A DNA stretch of 64,000 nt. Origin: Symbiodinium sp. CCMP2592 (taxonomy: Eukaryota > Sar > Dinophyceae > Suessiales > Symbiodiniaceae). A model generated the notes under the pieces. The model was not told the DNA's origin and made no database searches. It saw only the letters and a program-made list of their open reading frames with translations. This document shows positions 54,849-64,000 of the stretch, one piece after another. Made by a program: the position numbers and the translations under genes. Each line of letters starts with the position of its first letter. Positions within the stretch are counted from its first letter, which is position 1. Location: contig CAJNDT010000580.1 in assembly GCA_905221615.1 (NCBI GenBank), positions 257,511-321,510 of the forward strand, in the 5' to 3' direction.

Positions 54849-55435
54849 ACATAACAAGTCTCTCCCTCGGTTGCCTTCTTGGGAAGCCGAGGGCTCGTTG
54901 TGCGATGCTTGCGTGGACTGCCAGGGCTCCCGGCATGTGGGATTTTCGGGCGGATGGGGGCGTTCAGGGTCTTCGGAGCGAGCTGGGTGGGTAGGGTGCC
55001 TCTTGAGTAAGGTTCAAGTGTGGTTCAATCTTAAGGAAGCTTTCCCATGTATATACCTAGGCAAGAAAGACACTTCAGAACTCTGCCAACACATTCCCCA
55101 GCATGGTCCTTTCTTGGTTCACTACCCAGTTTTGTATTCCAGGATCCTCACCATCAAATCGGCTACTCAAAACAAGGCTACGACGACAGCGGAGACTACA
55201 GCTACTCTTTTTTTGAGCCCTCTTGTCCTCTGCCTAGTTAGGGTTTAATTAGGGTTTAGAGGTTTAGGATTTAGGGAATGCCGGGTTAGGCTGAGGGAGA
55301 CTACTGGCCTTGTTGCCCCAAACCAGGGCCCCCCCTTGTGAGGCGACATCTTACCCGAAACGTATAAACCCGAGCATTCAACGACCACGCCATGCGGGAA
55401 AGCCTCAAAGTAAAGGGAACCCAAAGGAAAAGTAT

Positions 55436-55537
55436 GGGAGTTTCCGAAAACAAGGGGCCCTGATATCGTACCCTAAATAGTAGGATCCGTATTATAAGGA
55501 CCCCAAAATACGGCACCCCTGATTTTCGAAAACTCCC
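55436..55537. mobile_element. Family A fold-back element, copy 11, in 21-bp direct repeats
   Basis: GGGAGTTTCCGAAAACAAGG and GATTTTCGAAAACTCCC bound 102 bp. The 4-bp flanks differ (GTAT / AAAT), but a longer direct repeat, TAAAGGGAACCCAAAG, lies at 55411-55426 and 55542-55557. Confidence 0.75.
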
Positions 55538-55689
55538 AAATTAAAGGGAACCCAAAGCAAAAAATGCTCCGAATTATTCGAGCCCCTTCTGGACAGAAGC
55601 CTTGCTCTGCTGGGCGATGGGGAGAGTGGACTTTCGATCGTCATCCAGCTCCAGCCAAGGAAAGGTGCGATTCATAGAACCTGCAAAGG

Positions 55690-55735
55690 TTGAGGGTCTA
55701 GGGGTTTAGGGTTTAGGGTTTAGGGTGGCTTAGAA
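55690..55735 (+). repeat. Telomere-like TTTAGGG block
   Basis: GGGTTTAGGGTTTAGGG, four units nearly perfect. Confidence 0.75.
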
Positions 55736-56081
55736 AATCGGCTTCCCAAGGCCCCCAAACCCTAAACTCTGCGGCTTAGGGTCTATGCTGAAGAGCTAAG
55801 GCTTCAACCTGTTGGGGCACCGTTCGATGCAGGTTTTCATGTACTTGGATTAGGGTCTCCGAAGAGTATTGTATAGCAGGAGATACTATGAGCTTGGGTG
55901 TAGGCTTGTGTAGGCCCACTTGGACCCAGCCTTGAGTAACTTTAGGTCCTTGAAAGCCCAGCCTTGTTCCTTTGTTGTAGAATTGGCTGGCCAAGAGAAG
56001 GAACTAGATCGCAGCGTATTTCCTCAAACCCTAAACCCGAAATACTGAACTCAAAACCCCGTATATAAATCCTAAGCCCTA

Positions 56082-56170
56082 CCCACAAGCCCCATATCAG
56101 TTCCTTTTGGGATTACCTTATAGGACTCTAAATATAAACTCCAAAAAGGAACTACTGTGGAGACTATGCG
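56082..56170. mobile_element. Family C fold-back element (TA target)
   Basis: CCCACAAGCCCCATATCAG and GAACTACTGTGGAGACTATG form the arms. TA is at 56080-56081 and 56171-56172. Confidence 0.75.
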
Positions 56171-56541
56171 TAAACCCCGAGAAGACCAGTTTGCGGGTGC
56201 CTATGTCCGTCGCCGCGAGCACTAGCAGGCAGAGAAGACGATCCACCTCGCTCGTTCCATTCGCGAGTTAGGGTCTCGGACGGTCGCATAGGGTTGGGTT
56301 CACAAAACCCGATCCCCACACTTATACGTCCCTAATCCCCAAACCCTACGAAGCCCTTACCTATCTCTCACATCTCAGCTCACGCCCCCGAACCCCAGAA
56401 ATGGCGGTCATGTCTCGGAGCCTCCGCCCGTTGTTGCAGCGTCAACGAACGGCAGAAGAGAACTGAGACCAGCAGTGAGCACAAAAATCCTGGGCTCTAG
56501 GGCCGCTAAAGCTTAGGTCGACGATATAAGGGTTTACGAAA

Positions 56542-56640
56542 AGGGGCCTTAATGATTAGAATAGGGTTTTGGGGGCCATTATGTATACTAATCATACTAC
56601 GGAACCCACCAAAATCTTCTAGGTAATTATTTAGGCCCCT
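56542..56640. mobile_element. Family B fold-back element
   Basis: AGGGGCCTTAATGATTAGAA and GGTAATTATTTAGGCCCCT bound 99 bp with the full B core. Confidence 0.8.
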
Positions 56641-56756
56641 ATATTACACAGTCTAGAAATCTGATAGGGTCTCGTAAGAGCCTTGCAAGGCTGCGAGGGC
56701 TTCACGAGATTTATGATGGTTTCGAAAATATTGGAAGTGTCTCATTTAGTCGTCCT

Positions 56757-56908
56757 TATTCTCTCTCTCTCCCTCTCTATATATATATATATATATACAT
56801 ATGGTCATATATGTCTATGTAGATGCATTACGCGCGCGTGTGTGTGTGTTGTGTGTGTGTGGGGTGTGTGTGTGTGTGTGTATGTATATTATATATATAT
56901 ATATATAC
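56757..56908. repeat. CT, TA and GT microsatellite cluster
   Basis: TCTCTCTCCCTCTC, then a TA run, then GTGTGTGTG and GGGTGTGTG runs, then TA again. Confidence 0.9.
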
Positions 56909-57594
56909 ATATATTGAAACTTCCCATTGTATGCTGGGTCACGTCTACCCCAAACGCGCGCCACAGAACCACCAAGAATTCCGAGCCTCTCAAAATCCGT
57001 GCGAGGAGCGCGATCGCTTATCTGCCGCCTCAGGGAAGGATTTCTGCGCCACCTCGAAACGATGGGGTCTGTTTAGGGTTTAGGCTTCTGGGTCTGCGGT
57101 TTATGAGGTCCCTTAACAGATGAAGAGCCCAGGAATCCTGAGTACCTGAACTATTCGGGACATGTGCTCAGGAGCTTCTAGATGCGGAGTATCGAAGGGA
57201 ACTAAGTCTTGGGTTGGCCTTAGAGTTTAGGGGTTGCAGGGGCCTAGCACTTGGCACCCTAACCCATACAACAGAAACCCAAGAACCCGTATGCAACGAG
57301 GTGAGACTTTGCCTCTGCATCAACAGCCTGCAACGAAACTCTGAAGTGCCTGGGGTCAAGGCTTGCTGGATTCAATGCTGAGGCGATAGCAGACCGTATC
57401 AGACTGCTAGCAGCTGCTAGCAAAGACCATGGACAGATTGCTGGAAACAAACTTCTATCAGACATGGCTTCGGGATTTACGACGGGCAAACAACACCCTG
57501 CCTAAACCCGGCTCAACCCCAAGTTACCCAGTTTCATCGACAAGTTGGCCTGCTCGCCCATCTGCTTCATGATCATGAAACCTGGGCTGATTCT

Positions 57595-58402
57595 TTAGTG
57601 GGGTTTGTGGTTGCGGGGTTTAGGGCGCCTGGATTTGGCAAATTGCAGTATAGACGCAGGACAGTATGGATCAGTATGGGGACTGAAGGAATAATACAGA
57701 GCGAACGAGATAGTTAGACAAGGATCTTGAGGCAAGCAGGCTTCAGCGTAGTTATGCAAACGCTGTGGAAACAGAATGGTCTCGCAGGTCCTGAAGAGCT
57801 GCTCATGCGGTCGGCTACCCCAAAACAATGAACTCCAAAGCTACGTCCAAACTCTAAGACGCCCCACTCTGCTGCACCAAAGTTTTTTGGCTCCGACTCT
57901 GCAGCCCGAAACTCCGAAAGACAAACCCATGCACAACATTTGGTCGAAAGGAATTGTTTACCCGGGCTGACATTGAGAAACCTCTGATTCAGATATTACT
58001 TTTCGCCAAAGAGCATAACAGTGCTTGCGCAAGCCGGGCGATGTCGTTGGTATGGAGATGAATGTGCACGGGTTTCGGCCTGCTTCCGCTTCAGGACATT
58101 CATTGGCAATAGTAATAGTAAAAGTAATAGCAATAGTAATAGTAATGGTTCTGGGTTTTCCTTGAGGACCTTCTTCAGAGTCTTAAAGACTTTCATTTTA
58201 AGTGCGATGGCCTTTCTCTTCGCAGCAGGTCCACCTCTTGAGAGGCATGCACTTAAGATTTTAAGCTCCGGGGTTTGCCGTTTTGGGGGCTCTGTGGAGG
58301 ATTCGAGAGGCTTACGGCTCTTGGGCTCAAGCTCATCGAAAACAGGATCCTCAAGACTCAGGTACTGACCTTCCACTTCAACTGCCGGGCCTCGAACCTA
58401 AG
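57595..58402 (-). CDS. Possible two-exon segment, unrecognised
   Basis: On the minus strand 58136-58402 is open. Its translation is charged (YLSLEDPVFDELEPKSRKPL, later KMKVFKTLKKVLKENPEP) and runs into a Leu tract encoded by an AATAGT microsatellite. At 57595-57760 another open stretch follows TTTCCACAG (RLHNYAEACLPQDPCLTISF) and ends at TAA. I cannot show that they are spliced together, and no family is recognised. Confidence 0.25.
58108..58148. repeat. AATAGT microsatellite
   Basis: Six to seven units with AGC/AAA variants, inside the possible exon above. Confidence 0.9.
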
Positions 58403-58518
58403 CCCAAATCAATGCTCACAGGGCTCAGCTTGCTCTTCATGGCTGCATGCTTCTAAGGCCTGGGAGCTCTTTTGGAATACTCAATGAGGATCCTGTCATC
58501 ACAGATAACACTTCTACT

Positions 58519-58640
58519 TCAGCCAGGAGCCCTGATCTGCAAAGTGTTCGGCCTCTCTAATGGTGTATCCTTAACGCCCTTCTTATGTCGCAGCACGTGG
58601 AGGACGAACTCTGAAACCGTAAAGCAATCAACAACTTTAT
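58519..58640 (-). CDS. Possible exon upstream of the 57.6-58.4 kb segment
   Basis: Minus strand: TTAATTACAG acceptor-like site, then about 40 open codons to TGA. The translation includes KVVDCFTVSEFVLHVLRHKK and GVKDTPLERPNTLQ. It has the same strand as the neighbouring candidate exons. No clear GT donor precedes the stop. Unrecognised. Confidence 0.22.
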
Positions 58641-58862
58641 CTGTAATTAATCAGTAATTAAGCATGTACATGCTGGCCAACAGCAGACCCGAGACTTAAC
58701 CTTGAATCTCACAGCCGCACGCAATGCAGGCAAGCTCTAGTTACGACACAAACGCCCGACTTCACCCCGTGCCAGACTGCGCAAACGAATGGCACACAAC
58801 TTCACATCCCACACCCCGAACCCTGGCCTATACTTCCAATGGAGGCACTCTGCGTTCTTTTG

Positions 58863-58935
58863 TGCGAAGGATGTGGATCGAACCACCAGGTTTGACAGAG
58901 TAGCCATGATGTCCAGGACCTAGCCACGACAAGGT
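58863..58935 (-). promoter_or_regulatory. tRNA-like pol III A/B box pair
   Basis: On the minus strand TGGCTAGGTCCTGG resembles an A box, and GGTTCGATCC about 42 bases later resembles a B box, the spacing found in tRNAs. Acceptor and D stems do not pair, so this is not a tRNA gene. A tRNA-derived SINE head is possible but equally it may be chance. Confidence 0.15.
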
Positions 58936-59136
58936 ACAGTGTTCCTCTTAGCATTGAAAGAAAGCTTACGGTGGTTTCAGTAGAACATAGTAGAACCCTG
59001 GGTAAGTTAATTGTAGTTAGCTAGGAAACTAGCACAGGACTGTTGGTAGATAGCAAAGGAAGTAACCACCTACTAAATGACATCGGGCCACAGGTTTCAC
59101 TAGGTTTGTGTAGAACCTCTTTCTCCTTCTGGTTCT

Positions 59137-59272
59137 CTGTCTCCCTCTCCCTCTCTCTCCCTCGCTTGCATTCTCTCTCTCACACTCTCCCTCTCTCGCC
59201 CTCGCTCTCGCTCTCTCTCTCTCTCTTTCTCTGCCTCTCGCTCTGCCTCTCTCTCTCTCTCTCTCTCTCACA
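59137..59272. repeat. CT microsatellite
   Basis: Imperfect CTCTCTC array with CCCTC, TTGC and CACA interruptions. Opposite-strand frames read as Arg/Glu repeats. Confidence 0.9.
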
Positions 59273-59274
59273 CT

Positions 59275-61164
59275 CATATTCCACATACACATATGTTGCC
59301 AGTTTAGGGTCATTGGTAATACTATCACCTCAAAACTAAAAAAGAAAACGAAGACTCCACTTGACTCCACCAACAATCGCTTCGCGCCACAGACATCCAA
59401 CGACCCCCTCCCCGAATTCGCAACCCCCAACAAAGGCCCAATAAAACTCTTTCACCCCATAAACCAAGCTGACAGGCTATTACTCAACAACCCTCGACCG
59501 AACTTCCACGTCATGCCACCGTTCGTGAGCCAAGGAATAGCAGCTCCAAAGGTCGGTGGCTCCTTCGGAGTTGAAATGGTAGGGCTTGGATCTAGGGGTT
59601 GAAGTTTCACGGCCATTGGGTTCAAGGCTTTAGGCTCCAATAACTAGCATCAGCACCTAAATCACTAGCAATCTCAAGCCCAGGAAAGACGACGCCGATC
59701 GGAAATGCCTACGGAAGGCCTTTGTCAGGGCTGCTTGGGGGACCCCGAGATGGAATTCACCAAATCTTTGCCGGGACACTGGGAGGAGCCTGTCGTCGGC
59801 ATACGACTGAAAAGGGCGATGTCGGGCATGCCGGCTGTGAGATCCTTGGTTTCCGGGCATTGAAGGGCTTAAAGCTTAAGGCCTAATTAGCAGTAGTTAG
59901 CGTTGAAAGGGTTTGGCCGGCTTAGCTCCTCAAGGCCGTTTTTTGTTTGTCGGGGAAGCAGCTCCCGAAATGCAGGCCTAAGACCGCAACCCGAAAAGCT
60001 AGAAAAGCGTGGAAGTTTCGGAAGGTCTCGAGGACTCAAGTCACGCTTTCCCGAAATCTTGCAAAACCTGAATCGGACGGGACGCTTTGTCGGGCCCAGT
60101 GCTTCTATGACTTGAGGGTTCGGTTTTTGTGTTGGAATCTGGCTTTGTCGGGATGGTATGGCACGGTGCTTCCCTGGTCAGGATTACGGTTAGAGTTTGA
60201 GGTGATGGGCCGACAAGGTCCAAACATGAAACCCATTGTACGGGGTCACAGCCATGCTGGTGGTCTGCCCTGCATGTGGCGCAAAACCGCCTAAAGCCGT
60301 TATAACCCTGCATGCCGAATCCCTAAATGCGACGCTACTGTGGGACTCCACCAGCAAGCCTCCATTAGACTCTAGATACCGACTAAATACCCAACATTGA
60401 GGACGATCAAGGTTGTTTGAAAGGTTTGAAATATCCTGGTATGTAGGCAGCCCTGAACTAACTACCAGACCAGCCGAGGAACCATCGGCCAGGGCACCGA
60501 AAAGCTGTCGTGGGGCTGGCGCCCGGCGCCTCTGCTCTGGCATCGAGTTTGCGAGTTTAAGGTTGAAGCATCGTAGGGTCGACATACATACATACATAAA
60601 TACGTACTATAGATATATGTATGTTTAGTATATGCATAACTTGGGATTCCACCCGGCCTACCAACAGTGACTACAAACAGAAGCACAAAAAATGACACCA
60701 GCAAAACAACCAAACAAAAACTTGCTAGTGATCACAACCCCCAATTCGGGAACTGAATTAGTGAAACATTGGTTGCATCCCATCTACTTCGCGCGGAACC
60801 CCGAACCCCAACCCCCAAGCCCTAAACCCGAAGGAAAACCGTATGCCCTCAGCCCGAAACCCCGAAACCGACCCTAAGCCCTAAACCATCGGTCCGATCT
60901 CTGTCATAGCTTTGCCAGCATTGGACCGGATATGGTACAAAAGACGGAATGCATCGCTCTTGGGCGGCTTCAGTCAGGATCCAATCATTGGCTAATAACG
61001 ACGCGGTTTACGCCCCTAGCCTGTTGCTGCAGCTCTTTGTTGAGGGGCGTTGGTGAGGGACTTTGTTGAAGTTGGTTGCATGCTGGAACTCCCCGGCCAG
61101 GACCCTGGCCAGTTTGGTCCTTTTTCAATTACTTACACTGCATCAGTCAAACTTTTGGAATTTT
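59275..61164. other. No recognisable gene or element
   Basis: Nearly 1.9 kb of mixed DNA without fold-back elements, with an ACAT run at 60583-60606 and CCCTAAGCCCTAAACC at 60815-60890. Overlapping open frames at 59900-60600 on both strands are unrecognised. Confidence 0.45.
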
Positions 61165-61173
61165 TGGCCGATT

Positions 61174-61505
61174 TTGCTGGTGCTCATTCTTGTGCTTTTG
61201 ATTTGCAGTTTTGTATCAAATTTGGTGCTTTTTCTGGTGCTAAAGTTTGTTATTCTGATTTTAAAATTTTTCTGGTGCTAAATCTTGTGCTCGTGATTGT
61301 GCTTGTTCTGGTGCTAAAATGTGTGCTCATGGTTGTGATTCTTCTGGTGCTAGATTTTGTGCTCCCGATTGTGCTTTTTCTGGTGCTAAATTTTATGCTC
61401 CTGATTGCGCTTGTTCTGGTGCTAAACTTCGTGCTCATGATTGTGCTTTTCCTGCTGCTAAATCTTGTGCTCATGCTTGTCTTGTTTCCGGTGCTAAATG
61501 TTCCC
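61174..61505 (+). repeat. 36-bp repeat array 1, about nine units
   Basis: The consensus unit contains GGTGCTAAATTTTGTGCTC followed by ATGATTGTGCTTTTTCT. Because 36 is a multiple of three, reading frames persist. In one frame each unit reads like S-G-A-K-F-C-A-H-D-C-A-F, in another it is a hydrophobic LVLNFVLMIVLF. It may be the remnant of a repeat-containing gene or a non-coding minisatellite. Confidence 0.85.
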
Positions 61506-61613
61506 AATTGATTGTGCTTTTTAAAGTAGTACTGGCAATTTAAAGCCCAATGATTCGCCTCCTGGACTCATACTTGCAGGTTTGATGTTCGACAAATTGT
61601 GTATCAACCCGCG

Positions 61614-61852
61614 TGTTTTTCTGGTGATAAATTTGTGCTCCTGATTGTGCTAAAATTTGTGCTCATGATTGTGCTTGTTTTGGTGCTAAATTTTGTGCTC
61701 CTGATTGTGTTTTTTGTGGTGCTAAAATTTGTGCTTATGATTGTGCTTTTTCTGGTGCTAAGTGTTGTGCTGATTGTGCTTTTTTTGGTGCTAAACTTTG
61801 TGCTCATGATTGTGCCTTTTCTGTTGCAAAATTTTGTGCTCATGATTGTCAT
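61614..61852 (+). repeat. 36-bp repeat array 2, about seven units
   Basis: Same unit as array 1 after about 110 bp of unrelated sequence, with several short deletions (for example 24-33-bp units). Some deletions shift the frame relative to the Cys-containing reading. Confidence 0.85.
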
Positions 61853-62039
61853 TCCTGGCTCCTTCGACGCGCAGCCCACATTTTCGCATCTGTGGCCTGT
61901 GCTTTTTCTGGACAGGCCCGGCAACCGCGCGCGCTGCCCCAAACTATACCGAGAGGGAAACATGGGCCGCACGCCGGGTTTACGAAACCTGCAGCCTGGG
62001 CTTCTTCTGTACAGACCCGGAAACCCCAGGCCTAAACGC

Positions 62040-62235
62040 CGAACCTTAAACCTTGCGCCCCACATCCGGACTCAGACAGGTTTGCCCTCAGCCCTAAACC
62101 CCAGGCCCGAGACTCTAAACTCCGAACCCTAAACCTTGAGCCCCGCATCCGGACACTGAGACAAGTTTGCCCAAACCTCTAAACTCTAAACCCTGGCCCG
62201 AAACCCAAAACTCCGAGCCCTAAACCGAGACCGCC
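62040..62235 (-). repeat. Telomere-like CCCTAAACC block with 80-bp duplication
   Basis: CCCTAAACC / TCTAAACTCC units. GAACCTTAAACCTTGCGCCC and GAACCCTAAACCTTGAGCCC, each followed by a CATCCGGACtcaGACA-like segment, show a local duplication. Confidence 0.7.
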
Positions 62236-63329
62236 AAATCAGGCCTGACCAAGCCCAAGCCCCAAGCGACGCCAGTCCCACGGTGAATATTTCTGAAAGT
62301 GTGATCAGGTTGCTAAGATTCAATCCATTGGGGCCTTCAAATCCTGGTGCTCATTTCTGCCTGCGTGTTATATGAACATGCAATCGGATGCAAGGCTTAA
62401 ATTCTAAAGCTTGGCTGCGTGACCATCTGCCACCCGTGAACCTAAGACGTCCGAGCGCATGGGAGCTCTACCAACACTCGATAGGGTGTACACCAAGCCT
62501 TGAATCCAAGCCTAAAAAAGTGTCTGCAAAAATCACCTTCCTGCGAAGGCTAATTACGTGCCCCTCCTGCCGCCCCCAAATGGCCAGCCCTGTAAACCCA
62601 CGCCCAAGCCTAAATAGGCCTCCACATTCGTGCAACTGCCGCCAATCCGTATACACGATCTCGGTACCCCCACTCGTAGCCGGCCAGCTGGTGTCGAACG
62701 AAGCCAAAGGAACATCAAATCAAAGAGGTTGTGGATGTACGGTGGCAACAGCAACTTTCTGTTTGAATCAACAGTGCTTGTAACACGAGCTGGGCACCAA
62801 AGGCGGTGTACTGGACAACAGAAAATAAATTGCCACGGCATACTCCACACAAGGAGATCGCTGCGCATGTCCCGAACGAATGCAGCGCGTCGCGGGCATC
62901 ACAGGTTACCGCTCTTTACACACAACATGGATTGTCAACTCATGTTCTTCTCCAGGCAACTACCCTCATTTGCAACAGGCGCGTACAAAAATGTTCGAAA
63001 ATCGTGGTGGCACCATAGGGCGGCAAAGCCATGCACAATGCAAACGGGAATACCTGAACCTTGTGGAGTTGTAGCTTTTGGTGTATTGTTGGAGAGTGGT
63101 GGCTTGTACTTGGCCTTCACCTTCCTTATGCCCGAATGGGTTCTTGTCGTACCTGCTGGTCGCTCTGGTCTGTGAACATGAACTACGCGGGCACCACTAT
63201 GTGAGTTAACCCATATTTTCTCGTTCGCTTTAGGGGTCAGGGTGCCAGCGATATGCCCAGGAGACTTGGCTTTGCTGAGGAAATGCCATAAATCTCATTT
63301 GTAGTTCCGAGGCCGCACATGATTTCGGA
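62236..63329. other. No recognisable gene; longest open frame of the window
   Basis: A plus-strand frame at 62630-63175 is open for about 181 codons, headed by GTG rather than ATG. Its translation has no recognisable domain, and the minus strand is open over 62468-62868 too. One frame of this length is about what chance gives in 64 kb. Confidence 0.4.
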
Positions 63330-63335
63330 TTTCCA

Positions 63336-63690
63336 CCGTCATCATCATCATCATCTTCTTCTTCACCGTCACCATCAACATCACTATCATCATCATCGTC
63401 ATCATCATCATCAAGCTGCCACTACGACTATTAACACGAAGTCGACGACGAAAAGGACGACGATGACGATACTTCTTCTGCTGCTACTACTCCTACTCCT
63501 ACTCCTGCTCCTACTCCAACTCCTGGAACCTACTACCTGCTCCTGCTACTCCTACTACTCCTACTCCTCCTCCTCCTCCTCCTCCTCCTCCTCCTCCTCC
63601 TCCTCCTCCTCCTCCTGTACCCTCTTCCTACTCCGCCTCCTGTTGCTACTGCTCCTGCTCCTGCTGCTCCTGCCACTGCCACTGCCCTCC
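63336..63690. repeat. TCA, CTG/CTC and TCC trinucleotide cluster
   Basis: TCATCATCATC units, then CTACTCCTACTCCTGCTCC units, then an uninterrupted TCC run of about 50 bp, then CTGCTCC. Frames read as His, Leu/Ser or Arg/Glu runs. Confidence 0.9.
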
Positions 63691-64000
63691 AGCAAGTGTC
63701 GCAACCGGCAGACATCGGGTCTACCTCCGAACAACAAATAGCCTTTACCAGTCTGTGGTCCTTGAGGGCCTAGTATTTTGGGGAGCAACTTAAGCGGGGA
63801 TACCCTACCAGCGGGGATGGGCGTACCTAGGGGCTCGGGCCGGGTCTGATTTTGGCAGAGGTCATGTGTGAAGATTGCGGAGCTGGCTATTTTTCAACAT
63901 CCGTCGCGAAAGTAACATCGAAATTAGGAACCACGGAGCAAACGTTTCTGCTTCACAATCCCTCAAATCCAAGTCATGTGTCATGTTTTGGAGGCCCAGC
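63691..64000. other. No recognisable feature
   Basis: Mixed sequence to the window end. No element or supported gene. Confidence 0.4.

Noticed and set aside
59029..59433. 134-codon Arg/Glu-rich frame
   Set aside because: It is the complement of a CT microsatellite.
63319..63788. His/Leu/Ser or Arg/Glu-rich frames at the window end
   Set aside because: Trinucleotide TCA/CTC/TCC array; no non-repeat protein sequence in frame.

Overview
This window looks like non-coding, repeat-saturated nuclear DNA from a eukaryote with a plant/algal-type telomere motif (TTTAGGG / CCCTAAA). Degenerate single and short-tandem copies of that motif occur on both strands through most of the window, together with microsatellites and many small palindromic transposon remnants. 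No bacterial-style gene, operon, rRNA, complete tRNA or CRISPR array is visible. I cannot fix the species. A dinoflagellate or another alga with a TTTAGGG telomere would fit, but that is inference.

The best-supported content is a dense set of short (about 85-135 bp) fold-back elements of MITE type, in at least 15 sequence families (here called A, B, C and so on). None contains a transposase. Several families keep exact target-site duplications of a family-specific size: 4 bp for A, H and K, 5 bp for G, 3 bp for D and J, and TA (once CA) for C, E, F and I. This points to several transposase superfamilies acting in trans. Elements are nested in one another (F in C, N in G, probably P in B), and some microsatellites seem to have grown from element sequence (AGT arrays next to C arms; a TA/TAA array in the core of an A copy).

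Layout. 1-9.6 kb: telomere-like sequence with dense families A-G. 9.6-11.1 kb: AGT/TCG arrays, a G-rich tract and C remnants. 11-28 kb: mixed A-I and P-R elements, plus a large AGT/ACTAGT array at 27.0-27.4 kb. 28-44 kb: K, A, B, J, M, G, H and L elements and several minisatellites. 44.4-44.8 kb: an inverted-repeat element with long C and G tracts. 45.5 kb: an E element inside a possible coding frame. 49.9-51.8 kb: an AT-rich island lacking the telomere-like motif. 51.9-52.2 kb: a 0.3 kb palindrome with minisatellite arms. 53-56.6 kb: further B, G, A and C elements. 56.7-64 kb: microsatellites, a 36-bp repeat with in-frame periodicity at 61.2-61.9 kb, and CTC/TCA arrays at the end.

Coding content is weak. 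The longest open frames (at most about 180 codons) are no longer than expected by chance in 64 kb read in six frames, and the longest lie mostly in low-complexity DNA. I list a small number of exon-like segments with plausible splice sites at low confidence, and I could name a function for none of them with assurance.
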